The notes under the pieces were generated by a model, which ran no database searches, was not told the origin of the DNA, and worked only from the letters and a program-made list of their open reading frames with translations. Below, in pieces: positions 16,853-26,589 of a stretch of DNA of 64,000 nt. The DNA comes from Nocardia nova SH22a (GTDB taxonomy: Bacteria > Actinomycetota > Actinomycetes > Mycobacteriales > Mycobacteriaceae). Position 1 is the first letter of the stretch. Every line of letters begins with the position of its first letter. The DNA lies in the NCBI RefSeq assembly GCF_000523235.1, contig NZ_CP006850.1, positions 4,092,001 to 4,156,000 of the forward strand, read 5' to 3'. The position numbers were made by a program, and so were the translations under genes.

Positions 16853-18166
16853 TCAGCTGCGTGCGACGACGGGTTGTTCGTCGGTGTGGGGCACCTCGGT
16901 CCCGGCCAGCGACACTCCGGCGGTTTCGCGCAGGAAGAACCAGGCGACCAGGCCGACCAGGCAGGCGCCGACCATGTAGTAGGCGGGGAACAGATGCCAG
17001 CCGGTGACGTCGATGACCGCGTCGTTGATCAATGGCGCGGTGCCGCCGAATGCGGCGGTGGAGATGTTGTAGCCCAGCGCGAAGCCCGCGTACCGGACGT
17101 GGGTGGGGAAGATCGCCGGGAAGGTGGCCGAGATGGTGGACAGCTGCGGGACGTAGAACAGGCCGAGTACGACGAAGGCGACGACCGCCCATCCCGCGCC
17201 CTGGCCCATCAGCCAGTACATGGGTATCGCGAGGATGGCCAGTCCCACCAGCGACACCAGCCACATGGGCCGCCTGCCGACCCGGTCGGACACCGCGCCG
17301 GACACCGGTAGCACGAGTGCCATGACGATCTCGCCCACGAGCACCATGGCGGTGGTCTCCGAATCGCCCATGCCGAGGGTGTGGTGCAGGTAGGTGGGCT
17401 GATAGGTGAGCAGGGTGTAGTTGACGACGTTGAGCGCCACCACGAGTCCGGCGATGGTGAGCAGTTCGCGGCGGTAGTCGCGCAGCAGGACCCGCAGCCC
17501 GCCCTGGTTCTGCTTGCGCTCGGACACCTCGGTGAACACCGGTGATTCGTCGAGTTTGCTGCGCAGGTACCAGCCGATCAGGCCCAGTGGCACCGCCAGC
17601 AGGAACGGGATGCGCCAGCCCCAGGTTTCCATCGCGTCGTCGGACAGCAGGACCTGCAGGATCAGCACCACCGTGGAGCCGCCGACGAATCCGGACAGGG
17701 TGCCGAATTCGAGGAAGCTGCCGAGGAATCCGCGGCGGCGCTCATCGGTCGACTCGGCGATGTAGGTGGCGGCGCCGCCGTATTCGCCGCCGGTGGAGAA
17801 GCCCTGGATCACGCGCAGTGCGATGAGCAGGATCGGTGCGGCGATGCCGACGGTGGCGTGGGTGGGTAGCAGGCCGATGCAGCCGGTGGCGGCGGCCATC
17901 AGCAGGATGGTGGTGGCCAGGACGACCTTGCGGCCGACCCGGTCGCCGAGCGGGCCCCAGACCATGCCGCCGACCGGGCGCAGCACGAAGGAGATGGCGA
18001 ATCCGAGCATGGTGCCGAGGGTGCCGAGTGAGCCGGGGAAGAACGCGTCGGTCAGGTAGCTGGCGGTGGCGGCGTAGACGCCGTAGTCGTACCACTCGGT
18101 AGCGTTGCCCATGGCGGCTGCGGCTACCGAGCGTCGTTGCTGGTCTTGCGGCAGGCTGGTGCTCAC
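16853..18166 (-). CDS. MFS transporter, metabolite:H+ symporter (ProP/shikimate) type
   Basis: 437 residues from the GTG at 18166, which has AAGGAGG upstream. It has twelve predicted helices. GNATEWYDYGVYA at the start and RPVGGMVWGPLGDRVGRK between helices 2 and 3 are diagnostic of the MHS family, whose members import osmolytes such as proline/betaine, or citrate, shikimate and ketoglutarate with protons. The substrate cannot be assigned. It is followed on the same strand by the Ser/Thr kinase gene. Confidence 0.9.
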   Translation of the reverse strand: MSTSLPQDQQRRSVAAAAMGNATEWYDYGVYAATASYLTDAFFPGSLGTLGTMLGFAISFVLRPVGGMVWGPLGDRVGRKVVLATTILLMAAATGCIGLLPTHATVGIAAPILLIALRVIQGFSTGGEYGGAATYIAESTDERRRGFLGSFLEFGTLSGFVGGSTVVLILQVLLSDDAMETWGWRIPFLLAVPLGLIGWYLRSKLDESPVFTEVSERKQNQGGLRVLLRDYRRELLTIAGLVVALNVVNYTLLTYQPTYLHHTLGMGDSETTAMVLVGEIVMALVLPVSGAVSDRVGRRPMWLVSLVGLAILAIPMYWLMGQGAGWAVVAFVVLGLFYVPQLSTISATFPAIFPTHVRYAGFALGYNISTAAFGGTAPLINDAVIDVTGWHLFPAYYMVGACLVGLVAWFFLRETAGVSLAGTEVPHTDEQPVVARS

Positions 18167-18538
18167 CCGCGCTCCTCCTTGCCAGTGCTTTCGATTGCCT
18201 GTGCGCCCGGCCGCGTGGAGGCGGTGAGAACACGAAGTAGTCGGGTACCCGGTGGTGGGTCGATCAAACGGGCCGGTGGTGGCGCGTCGGCGACACGCAC
18301 TCGGGGCCACCTGCGAGGATATCGGCATGGGTGAGTCCGGTCACAGTGTCGGGCCGGTCGCTGTGGCGCGTCCCGCAACCGTGAATGCGCCGGATTTGCC
18401 GGAAACATCGTCCGAATTGCCGCTTCCGCTGCGGGACAGGGCATCCGGTGCGCGGGCGACCCTCCCCCGCCCACGTACATTGACCCCGATAGTGCTGAAC
18501 TCCGGGATGCCCGGACACGAGCTCCCGAGGGGGACGAC

Positions 18539-20506
18539 GTGACCACCACAGCGACCGGACGACAACGTTCGGCGTTCACGGAATGGTTGCTGCAAGGCGC
18601 CGACGAGGATCGCTACTCCCGGCACCCGGGGCCGATGGTCAAACAGGCCGAGGAACAGCATCAGCGTTCCTGGTGGCAGGTGATGTGCCTGACCGGTGTC
18701 GACTATTTCTCGACCCTCGGCTATCAGCCCGGTATCGCGGCCCTGGCCGCCGGTGTGCTGTCGCCGCTGGCGACGCTGGTGCTGGTGGCCCTGACCTTGC
18801 TGGGCGCGCTGCCGGTCTACCGGCGGGTGGCGCGCGAATCCCCGCACGGCGGTGGGTCATTGGCGATGTTCGCCGACATCCTGCCGCGCTGGACGGGCAA
18901 ACTGTTCATCCTGGTGCTGCTGGGATTCGCGGCCACCGACTTCGTCATCACGATGACCCTGTCGGCGGCCGACGGCGCCGCGCACATCGTGGAGAACCCG
19001 TTCGTCCCGCACGCGCTGCACGGCCACGCCACCGCCATCACGCTGGGACTGCTGGCGCTGCTGGCGGCGATCTTCCTCAAGGGGTTCGCCGAGGCCATCC
19101 GGATCGCGATCGCGCTGGTCGGGGTGTATCTGGCCCTGAATCTCGTGGTCGCGATCGTCGGGCTGTGGAAGGTGGCCACCGCCTCGCATCTGGTGGTCGA
19201 TTGGGGGCATGCGATGACCGCCCAGCACGGCAGCGTGTTCGCGATGATCGGCATCTCGCTGCTGGTGTTCCCGAAACTCGCGCTGGGACTGTCGGGATTC
19301 GAGACCGGTGTCGCGGTGATGCCGCAGATCAAGGGCGGCCCCGGCGACACCGAGGAACGACCCGAGCGCCGTATCGCCGGTGCGCGCACGCTGCTCACCA
19401 CCGCGGCGCTGATCATGAGCGGATTCCTGATCGTCACCAGCTTCATCACCGTCGTGCTCATTCCCGAGCACGAATTCGAGTCCGGCGGCTCCGCCAACGG
19501 CCGCGCCCTGGCCTATCTCGCGCACCGGTATCTGGGCAACGGCTTCGGCACCGTCTACGACATCTCCACCATCGCGATCCTGTGGTTCGCCGGGGCCTCG
19601 GCGATGGCCGGGCTGCTGAATCTGGTGCCGCGGTATCTGCCGCGCTACGGCATGGCGCCGGAGTGGGCGCGCGCGACCCGGCCGCTGGTGCTGGTGTTCG
19701 CGGTGATCGCCTTCGGGATCACCTGGTACTTCGATGCCGACGTCGACGCGCAGGGCGGCGCGTACGCCACCGGCGTGCTGGTGCTGATCACCTCGGCCGC
19801 GGTCGCGGTCACGCTGTCGGCGGTCCGGAAACGCCAGCGCGACAAGGCGATCGGGTTCGGTGTGGTGGCCGCGGTGTTCGTCTACACGACCATCGCCAAT
19901 ATCATCGAACGGCCCGAGGGCGTACAGCTGGCGTCGCTGTTCATCGTCGCGATCATCGTGGTGTCGTTCGTGTCGCGGGCGCGGCGCGCTTTCGAGCTGC
20001 GGGCGATCGAGGTCGAGTTCGACGAACGCGCCGCCTGGCTCATCGACAAGATCGCCGCCGCGGGCACCATCCGGATCGTCACCCACGACCTCGACGACGC
20101 GCACGAGCGCGCACCCGACGAATACCGGCAGAAGGAGACCGAACAGCGGGTCGAAAGCCATATTCCCGCCAAGGATCCCATCCTGTTTCTCGAGGTGATC
20201 GTCAAGGACGCCTCGGAATTCTCCACTTCCCTGCGCGTGGGCGCCGTCGAGCTCGACTGCTACAAGATCCTGTCGGTCGAGGCCGCCGCGGTGCCCAACT
20301 CGATCGCGGCCATCCTGCTCGCCATCCGCGACCGCACCGGCATGAACCCGCACGTGTATTTCGAATGGACCGAAGGCAATCCGATCCTGAACCTGCTGAA
20401 ATTCCTGTTCGTCGGGGAGGGTGAGGTGGCGCCGGTGACCCGGGAGATCCTGCGTCGCGCCGTCGCCGATCCGCATCAGCGCCCGCACGTCCACGTCGAC
20501 AGCTGA
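18539..20506 (+). CDS. APC-superfamily permease with cytoplasmic C-terminal domain
   Basis: 655 residues from the GTG at 18539 (GAGGGGG upstream). The N-terminal motif [20 protein letters not shown] is followed by about 12 membrane helices to residue 480. A soluble C-terminal part of about 170 residues begins [17 protein letters not shown]. The architecture recalls Kup-like and amino-acid APC permeases that carry a cytoplasmic regulatory domain. It may carry an amino acid or a cation. It lies 250 bp upstream of the Pls-like synthetase on the same strand, so a substrate-supply role is conceivable but unsupported. Confidence 0.75.
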   Translation: MTTTATGRQRSAFTEWLLQGADEDRYSRHPGPMVKQAEEQHQRSWWQVMCLTGVDYFSTLGYQPGIAALAAGVLSPLATLVLVALTLLGALPVYRRVARESPHGGGSLAMFADILPRWTGKLFILVLLGFAATDFVITMTLSAADGAAHIVENPFVPHALHGHATAITLGLLALLAAIFLKGFAEAIRIAIALVGVYLALNLVVAIVGLWKVATASHLVVDWGHAMTAQHGSVFAMIGISLLVFPKLALGLSGFETGVAVMPQIKGGPGDTEERPERRIAGARTLLTTAALIMSGFLIVTSFITVVLIPEHEFESGGSANGRALAYLAHRYLGNGFGTVYDISTIAILWFAGASAMAGLLNLVPRYLPRYGMAPEWARATRPLVLVFAVIAFGITWYFDADVDAQGGAYATGVLVLITSAAVAVTLSAVRKRQRDKAIGFGVVAAVFVYTTIANIIERPEGVQLASLFIVAIIVVSFVSRARRAFELRAIEVEFDERAAWLIDKIAAAGTIRIVTHDLDDAHERAPDEYRQKETEQRVESHIPAKDPILFLEVIVKDASEFSTSLRVGAVELDCYKILSVEAAAVPNSIAAILLAIRDRTGMNPHVYFEWTEGNPILNLLKFLFVGEGEVAPVTREILRRAVADPHQRPHVHVDS

Positions 20507-20756
20507 CCGGCCGGTGCCGCCCGCTCCCGGCACCGGACAACCGTGCAGGCATACCTCGGGCGAACACACCGGCAGCCCCCGCGGCGGCGGACATCGCCGT
20601 GCGCTGGGACAATAGTGCGGGCCGACCGGGCGAGGGCGCTGCCCGCGCGTTGTCGGGCGCGCGGACCCGCCGGACAGCTGGTGTTCGCTCAACGGTAACC
20701 CGAGTGTGAGACAACCGAACGTCGGATCAGCGGGTGTGGGAGAGGCAGGCAGGAAC

Positions 20757-23700
20757 GTGATCGTCGAGTCGGATGCGGCAGCATCGAATCGGTCGCCCGT
20801 GGCATCGCAAGCGGCGGACCTCGTCTCGCCGCTGCTGCGTTCGGGCACAGCCGCGCCGCCGCGCACGCTGGTCGACATCCTCGCCGACACCGCGCACGCC
20901 CACCCCGACGCCGCCGCCCTCGACGACGGCGGTCAGGTGCTGACCTATCGCGAACTGCTCGACGAGATCGACATCACCGTCGCCGAACTGCGCGCCGCCG
21001 GAATCGGCCGCGGTGACCGGGTCGGCGTCCGGATCCCCTCGGGCACCGCGCGGCTGTATGTGACCATCCTCGCGGTCCTGCACGCCGGTGCCGCCTATGT
21101 GCCCGTGGACGCCGACGATCCCGACGAACGCGCCGAACTGGTCTTCGGTGAGGCCGCGGTCGCCGCCGTCGCGGGCGCGGACGGCATCACCCCCGCGGCG
21201 GGGCGGAGCGAATCGGGCCGGGACACAACCGAATCGGCGCTCGAGGCCGATATCCGCGTGGTTCCCGGTGAGGACGACGACGCGTGGATCATCTTCACCT
21301 CCGGCTCCACCGGCACCCCCAAGGGCGTCGCGGTCACCCATCGCAACGCGGCCGCCTTCGTCGATGCCGAAGCGCGACTGTTCCTGCGGGAGACGCCGAT
21401 CGGGCCCGGCGACCGGGTGCTGGCCGGACTGTCGGTGGCCTTCGACGCCTCCTGTGAGGAGATGTGGCTGGCCTGGCGCCACGGCGCCTGCCTGGTCCCG
21501 GCGCCGCGCGCGCTGGTGCGCAGCGGAATGGACCTCGGGCCGTGGCTGGTGCGCCGCGGCATCAGCATCGTGTCCACCGTGCCGACGCTGGCCGCGATGT
21601 GGCCGCCGGAAGCGCTCGACGCGGTGCGGCTGCTGATCTTCGGCGGCGAGGCCGTCCCGCCGGAACTGGCCGAACGCCTGGCCGGTACCGGCGAACGCGA
21701 GGTGTGGAACACCTACGGCCCCACCGAGGCCACCGTCGTGGCGTGTGCGGCACAACTGACCGGCGAACCGCCCGTGCGCATCGGCCTGCCGCTGGACGGC
21801 TGGGATCTGGCCGTCGTCGACGCCGACGGGCGCCCGGTCGCCGAGGGCGAATCCGGAGAACTGGTCATCGGCGGCGTGGGCCTGGCCCGCTACCTCGATC
21901 CCGCCAAGGACGCCGAGAAGTACGCGCCCATGCCGACACTGGGCTGGCGGCGCGCCTACCGATCCGGTGACCTGGTGCGCAACGACTCCGCGGGCCTGAT
22001 CTTCCTGGGCCGCGCCGACGATCAGGTCAAGGTCGGCGGGCGGCGGATCGAACTCGGCGAACTCGACGCGGCGCTGCAGAACCTGCCCGGAGTCACCGCG
22101 GCCGCCGCCGCGGTGCGCACCACCGCCGCGGGCACCCCGATCCTGATCGGCTACCTCTCCAGCAGCGACGAGAATTTCGACGTCGCGGCCGCCCGCGAAC
22201 TGCTCGCCGGACGACTACCGGCGGCGCTGGTGCCGCGGCTGGCCGTGCTCGGCGAACTGCCCGTGCGCACCTCCGGGAAGGTCGACCGCAATGCCCTGCC
22301 GTGGCCGCTGCCCGGCAGCGACACCGATCCGCGCGCCGATCTCGACGGCACCGAGTATTGGCTTGCCGGACTGTGGAATTCGGTGCTGGGCGCGGAGGTC
22401 AGCGGGCCGGACGCGGACTTCTTCGACCTCGGCGGCGGATCGCTGTCGGCCGCGCAACTGGTCACCGCACTGCGCGAGCGGGTGCCTCGGATCACCGTCG
22501 CCGACCTGTACGACCATCCGCGGCTGGGCGCGCTGGCCGAACTCATCGACGCCACCGCCCCCGCCGAAGAGACCGTCGAGCGGATCGTGGCGCCCACACC
22601 GCGGCGCGCGCAATGGTTCCAGGTGCTGGCCTCGGTGCCGCTGACCACTCTCACCGGACTGCAATGGCTCACCTGGCTGGGCGTGATCACCAATATCGCC
22701 TCCCGCTTCGGCGCCCTGCCCTGGATGCCGGGGCTGTCGTGGTGGTGGGCGCTGGCCGGATTCGTCCTGTTCATCTCCCCGCCCGGCCGGATGGCGATCT
22801 GCGTGGCCGGTGCCCGCCTCCTGCTGCACGACCTGCGTCCGGGAACCTACCCGCGCGGTGGGTCGGTGCATCTGCGGCTGTGGACCGCGGTGCGACTGGC
22901 CGAGGCCGCCGGCGCGGAGAATCTGTCCGGGGCGCCGTGGATGGTGCCGTTCGCCCGCGCGCTCGGGGCCAAGATCGGTCACGGGGTCGATCTGCACACC
23001 CTGCCGCCGGTCACGGGCATGCTCGAACTCGGCGACGGGTGCAGTGTCGAACCGGAAGTGGATCTGGCCGGGTACTGGATCGACGGCGACCTCGTGCACA
23101 TCGGCGAGATCCGCATCGGCCCCGGTGCGGTGATCGGGTCCCGTTCGACCCTGCTGCCCGGTGCGGTGATCGGCCGCGACGCCGTCGTCGAACCCGGTTC
23201 CGCGGTGTTCGGCAAGGTGAAGGCCGGTCAGTCGTGGGCCGGATCGCCCGCGGTGAAGATCGGGCCCGCCGAACATCGCTGGCCCGGCACCACCCCGCCG
23301 CGCGCCCTGTCGTGGGTGTTCGTGTTCGGTGTCACCTCGATGCTGCTGTCCGCGCTGCCGGTCGCCGCGCTGGCCGCCGGTGGTCTGCTGCTGGCCTGGT
23401 GGGTCCGCGACGAGACCACCCTGCCCGGCGCGCTCGGCCACGCCATGGCGATGCTGCCGGTCGCCGCGCTGATCGTGCTCGTGGTGTTCGCCGCGGTCAC
23501 CGTCGTGGCCATCCGGATACTGTCGATCGGGCTCACCGAGGGCTACCACCCGGTGCGCAGCCGCGTCGGCTGGCAGGCCTGGGCCACCGAACGGCTCACC
23601 GACTCCGCGCGGACATTCCTGTTCCCGCTCTACGCGAGTTTGCTGACCCCGATCTGGCTGCGGCTGCTGGGCGCCAGCGTCGGTAAGAACGTGGAAGCCT

Positions 23701-24710
23701 CCACCGTGCTGCTGCTGCCGAAGTTCACCAAGGTCGCCGACGGGGCGTTCCTGGCCGACGACACCATGGTCGCCGGATACGAACTGGGCGGCGGCTGGAT
23801 GCACATCGGCGGCGCCAAGGTGGGAAAGCGGGCATTTCTGGGTAACTCCGGAATGACCGCACCCGGACGGCGGGTGCCCAAGAACGGATTGGTGGCGGTG
23901 TTGTCGGCGGCTCCGGAGAAAGCGAAGGCCGGGTCGTCGTGGCTGGGCAGCCCGCCGGTGCGGTTGCGGCGCACCGCCGGTGATTCCGACACCAGCCGCA
24001 CCTTCGATCCGCCGCTGCGGCTCAAACTCGCCCGCGCCCTGGTCGAGACCTGCCGGTTGATTCCGGTCGTGCTCACCTTCGGTATCGGTCTGGCGGTGCT
24101 GTTCGCGCTGGCGTGGCTGGCGTCCGGGCCCGGATATTGGCTGGCCGCTCTGTGTTCGGGTGTGGTGCTGCTGATCGCGGGCGCGGTGGCCGGTGCGCTG
24201 GCGGTCGCAGCGAAATGGTTGATCGTCGGGCGTATCGGCGCGATCGAACATCCGCTGTGGAGTTCGTTCGTGTGGCGCAACGAGGTGTGTGACGCGTTCG
24301 TGGAAACCGTTGCCGCACCGTGGTTCGCGCGCGCGGCCACCGGCACCGCGGTGATGAACATCTGGCTGCGCGGGCTCGGCGCGCAGATCGGGCGCGGGGT
24401 GTGGTGCGAATCGTATTGGCTGCCCGAAGCGGATCTGGTGAGCCTCGGTGACGGCGCGACCGTGGAACGCGGATGTGTCGTGCAGACCCACCTGTTCCAT
24501 GATCGGATCATGTCGATGGACACCGTCACCCTCGAGCCCGGTGCGACACTGGGCCCGCACTGTGTGGCCCTGCCCGCCGCCCGGGTCGGCGCCGGGGCCA
24601 CGGTGGGACCGGCGTCGCTGGTGATGCGTGGTGACACGGTGCCGCCTTCCACCCGATGGCAAGGCAATCCGATTGCGCCGTGGCAGGATTCGGGCCACGG
24701 CGGGAAGTGA
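20757..24710 (+). CDS. Pls/PosA-type membrane non-ribosomal peptide synthetase (poly-lysine-synthetase-like)
   Basis: 1317 residues from the GTG at 20757 (CAGGA upstream; GTG 20706 is an alternative start). The order is: adenylation domain about 40-520; carrier domain with FFDLGGGSLSAAQL (S562); membrane helix pair about 625-682; left-handed beta-helix-like domain about 735-838; helix pair 850-925; second such domain 968-1072; helix pair 1100-1158; third domain 1205-1312. This A-T-(TM2-soluble)x3 plan is that of epsilon-poly-L-lysine synthetase. No condensation HHxxxDG motif is present. The specificity code read by alignment to GrsA is D-A-E-S-I-G-T-V-V-K, close to the lysine code DAESIGSVCK of bacitracin synthetase. 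The likely product is a homopolymer or short isopeptide of a basic amino acid (inference). The M1 peptidase gene follows after 19 bp. Confidence 0.88.
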   Translation: MIVESDAAASNRSPVASQAADLVSPLLRSGTAAPPRTLVDILADTAHAHPDAAALDDGGQVLTYRELLDEIDITVAELRAAGIGRGDRVGVRIPSGTARLYVTILAVLHAGAAYVPVDADDPDERAELVFGEAAVAAVAGADGITPAAGRSESGRDTTESALEADIRVVPGEDDDAWIIFTSGSTGTPKGVAVTHRNAAAFVDAEARLFLRETPIGPGDRVLAGLSVAFDASCEEMWLAWRHGACLVPAPRALVRSGMDLGPWLVRRGISIVSTVPTLAAMWPPEALDAVRLLIFGGEAVPPELAERLAGTGEREVWNTYGPTEATVVACAAQLTGEPPVRIGLPLDGWDLAVVDADGRPVAEGESGELVIGGVGLARYLDPAKDAEKYAPMPTLGWRRAYRSGDLVRNDSAGLIFLGRADDQVKVGGRRIELGELDAALQNLPGVTAAAAAVRTTAAGTPILIGYLSSSDENFDVAAARELLAGRLPAALVPRLAVLGELPVRTSGKVDRNALPWPLPGSDTDPRADLDGTEYWLAGLWNSVLGAEVSGPDADFFDLGGGSLSAAQLVTALRERVPRITVADLYDHPRLGALAELIDATAPAEETVERIVAPTPRRAQWFQVLASVPLTTLTGLQWLTWLGVITNIASRFGALPWMPGLSWWWALAGFVLFISPPGRMAICVAGARLLLHDLRPGTYPRGGSVHLRLWTAVRLAEAAGAENLSGAPWMVPFARALGAKIGHGVDLHTLPPVTGMLELGDGCSVEPEVDLAGYWIDGDLVHIGEIRIGPGAVIGSRSTLLPGAVIGRDAVVEPGSAVFGKVKAGQSWAGSPAVKIGPAEHRWPGTTPPRALSWVFVFGVTSMLLSALPVAALAAGGLLLAWWVRDETTLPGALGHAMAMLPVAALIVLVVFAAVTVVAIRILSIGLTEGYHPVRSRVGWQAWATERLTDSARTFLFPLYASLLTPIWLRLLGASVGKNVEASTVLLLPKFTKVADGAFLADDTMVAGYELGGGWMHIGGAKVGKRAFLGNSGMTAPGRRVPKNGLVAVLSAAPEKAKAGSSWLGSPPVRLRRTAGDSDTSRTFDPPLRLKLARALVETCRLIPVVLTFGIGLAVLFALAWLASGPGYWLAALCSGVVLLIAGAVAGALAVAAKWLIVGRIGAIEHPLWSSFVWRNEVCDAFVETVAAPWFARAATGTAVMNIWLRGLGAQIGRGVWCESYWLPEADLVSLGDGATVERGCVVQTHLFHDRIMSMDTVTLEPGATLGPHCVALPAARVGAGATVGPASLVMRGDTVPPSTRWQGNPIAPWQDSGHGGK

Positions 24711-24729
24711 GAAGGGTAGTGGGTCGGCG

Positions 24730-26088
24730 GTGAAGACGGGCAAAGGTGGTGGCGTGAGCGCGATCGACGACTATCTGCCACAGAACGGCAATCGTGGCTA
24801 TCGGGTGTCGCGCTACGAACTGGATCTGGTGTACAAGGTCGCGGTGAACCGGCTGTCGGGGCGGGCCACCCTCACCGCGGTCACCACCGCGGTCCAACCG
24901 TGCTACGCCCTGGATCTGTCACCGGCGCTGGTGGTGGGCAAGGTGTTCGTCAACGGCGACAAACCCGCCAAATACGCGCACTCGCGCGGGAAACTCACCG
25001 TCACTCCGGCCCAGCCGATCCCCGCCGGAGGAGTGCTGTCGATCGTCGTGCACTACAGCGGAACCCCGCGCCCGGTGCGCGGGCCGTGGGGTGAGGTCGG
25101 CTGGGAAGAGCTGACCGACGGCATGCTCGTGGCCAGCCAGCCCAACGGCGCCGCCTCCTGGTACCCGTGTGACGATCACCCCAGTTCCAAGGCCAGCTAC
25201 CGTATCTCGATCACCACCGACTCGCCGTATCACGCGGTCGCCAACGGGATACTCACCGAACGGACCGTCAAGGCCAGCCAGACCACCTGGGTGTACGAAC
25301 AGCCCGAACCGATGGCCAGCTATCTGGCGACCATCCAGATCGGGCCCTACCGTTCCCACCGCATCGACGCCGGGCGCGGGACGAAGGTGCCGATGACCGC
25401 GGTGCTACCACCGCGGCTGCGCCGCCGCTTCGACCACGACTTCGCCCGCCAACCGGCGATGATGGCCGAATTCCAGCGCCGCTTCGGGCCCTACCCGTTC
25501 CACGGGTACACCGTCGTGGTCACCGACGACGAACTCGAAATCCCGGTCGAGGCACAGGGATTGTCGATCTTCGGCGCCAACCACTGCGACGGGCAGCGCG
25601 GCGCCGAACGGCTCATCGCCCACGAACTGGCCCACCAGTGGTTCGGCAACAGCCTCACCGTGCGGCAGTGGCGCGACATCTGGCTGCACGAAGGGTTCGC
25701 CTGCTACGCCGAATGGATCTGGTCGCAGGCCAGCGGCGGGCCGAGCACCGACCAGCAGGCCCGCGCGGCCCGCCAGAACCTCGCCCGCGCACCCCAGGAC
25801 ATCGTCGTGGGCGACCCCGGCCCCGCCTCGATGTTCGACGACCGCGTCTACAAACGCGGCGCCCTGACCCTGCACGCGCTGCGGCTGCGCCTCGGTGACG
25901 ACGCGTTCTTCACCCTGCTGCGCGACTGGACCGCCCGCCACCGCCACGGCAGCGTCACCACCGAGGATTTCACCGATCTGGCCGGACACTACAGCCCGGT
26001 CTCGCTGCGCGACCTGTGGGACAACTGGCTGTATCGCACCGCGCTGCCCGACCTCCCGCAGCAGGGCCTCGGCGCCGTCGGCAGCTGA
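24730..26088 (+). CDS. M1-family zinc aminopeptidase
   Basis: 452 residues from the GTG at 24730 (GTG 24754 is an alternative). An N-terminal beta domain (about 15-200) carries the PCDDHPSSKASY region. The gluzincin catalytic domain has HELAHQWFG (H298, E299, H302) and WLHEGFACYAE (E321). VPVEAQG occupies the place of the usual GAMEN exopeptidase loop, and the C-terminal helical domain of long M1 enzymes is absent. No signal peptide is visible. It follows the Pls-like synthetase in a probable operon. Because poly-lysine degraders are zinc aminopeptidases, a role in trimming or detoxifying the product is plausible (inference). Confidence 0.92.
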   Translation: MKTGKGGGVSAIDDYLPQNGNRGYRVSRYELDLVYKVAVNRLSGRATLTAVTTAVQPCYALDLSPALVVGKVFVNGDKPAKYAHSRGKLTVTPAQPIPAGGVLSIVVHYSGTPRPVRGPWGEVGWEELTDGMLVASQPNGAASWYPCDDHPSSKASYRISITTDSPYHAVANGILTERTVKASQTTWVYEQPEPMASYLATIQIGPYRSHRIDAGRGTKVPMTAVLPPRLRRRFDHDFARQPAMMAEFQRRFGPYPFHGYTVVVTDDELEIPVEAQGLSIFGANHCDGQRGAERLIAHELAHQWFGNSLTVRQWRDIWLHEGFACYAEWIWSQASGGPSTDQQARAARQNLARAPQDIVVGDPGPASMFDDRVYKRGALTLHALRLRLGDDAFFTLLRDWTARHRHGSVTTEDFTDLAGHYSPVSLRDLWDNWLYRTALPDLPQQGLGAVGS

Positions 26089-26094
26089 CCGGCG

Positions 26095-26589
26095 ATGAGC
26101 ACCCACGAGCCCGCTCGCGGCGGGCAGATCGCCGCCATCCTCGACCGGGTACTGGCCATCGTCGAATCCGGGCCCCAGGACCTCGTATGGCAGCGCCGCT
26201 ACCGCGACGAGGACGAACTGATCGGCGACCTCACCGCGCACGCCGCCCGCGTGCGCGGTGAGGACCTCAGCGCCGCGAGCGAACTGTCGTATCTGTTCGC
26301 CCCCACCGGGCCGCTGTGCGAGATCGCGGCGAGCAGTGGCTGGCTCGAGGAGTACACCCCGTGCTCGGAAACCGATTGGATCCACTGCTGCGCGGCTGAG
26401 AACCAACACCGAATCGCCCACAGCGACCGTGCCGCCAACGGTGTTCGACGCTGGACGCGCGAACAGGTGCGGGTGAACCGGTTCAGCGCCCCTTCCACAC
26501 CGGGGCACGCTTCTCGGCGAAGGCGCGCACGCCCTCACCGGCGTCCTGGGATGCCAGGGCCGGGCCCGATACCTCGAGCTGGCGGGTGA
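26095..26589 (+). CDS. Hypothetical protein overlapping a convergent gene
   Basis: 164 residues, starting 7 bp after the aminopeptidase stop. The N-terminal 100 residues look genuinely coding (ILDRVLAIVESGPQDLVWQR, then a conserved-looking SELSYLFAPTGPLCEIA). The last 40 residues are Arg/Pro-rich and antisense to the end of the crotonase fusion, with 107 bp of overlap. A 3' frameshift or an extended non-functional tail is possible. No family is recognised. It could be a third gene of the synthetase operon. Confidence 0.5.
   Translation: MSTHEPARGGQIAAILDRVLAIVESGPQDLVWQRRYRDEDELIGDLTAHAARVRGEDLSAASELSYLFAPTGPLCEIAASSGWLEEYTPCSETDWIHCCAAENQHRIAHSDRAANGVRRWTREQVRVNRFSAPSTPGHASRRRRARPHRRPGMPGPGPIPRAGG

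Noticed and set aside
18329..18538. Possible riboswitch before the APC permease
   Set aside because: I looked for c-di-AMP (ydaO-type) or amino-acid riboswitch landmarks in the leader and did not find them.
18857..20890. 677-residue minus-strand frame opposite the APC permease and the start of the synthetase
   Set aside because: It is antisense to two well-supported genes and rich in His/Arg/Gln repeats typical of mirrored high-GC coding sequence.
22215..24743. 842-residue minus-strand frame opposite the Pls-like synthetase
   Set aside because: It mirrors the third-position GC bias of the real gene and shows no domain or ribosome site.
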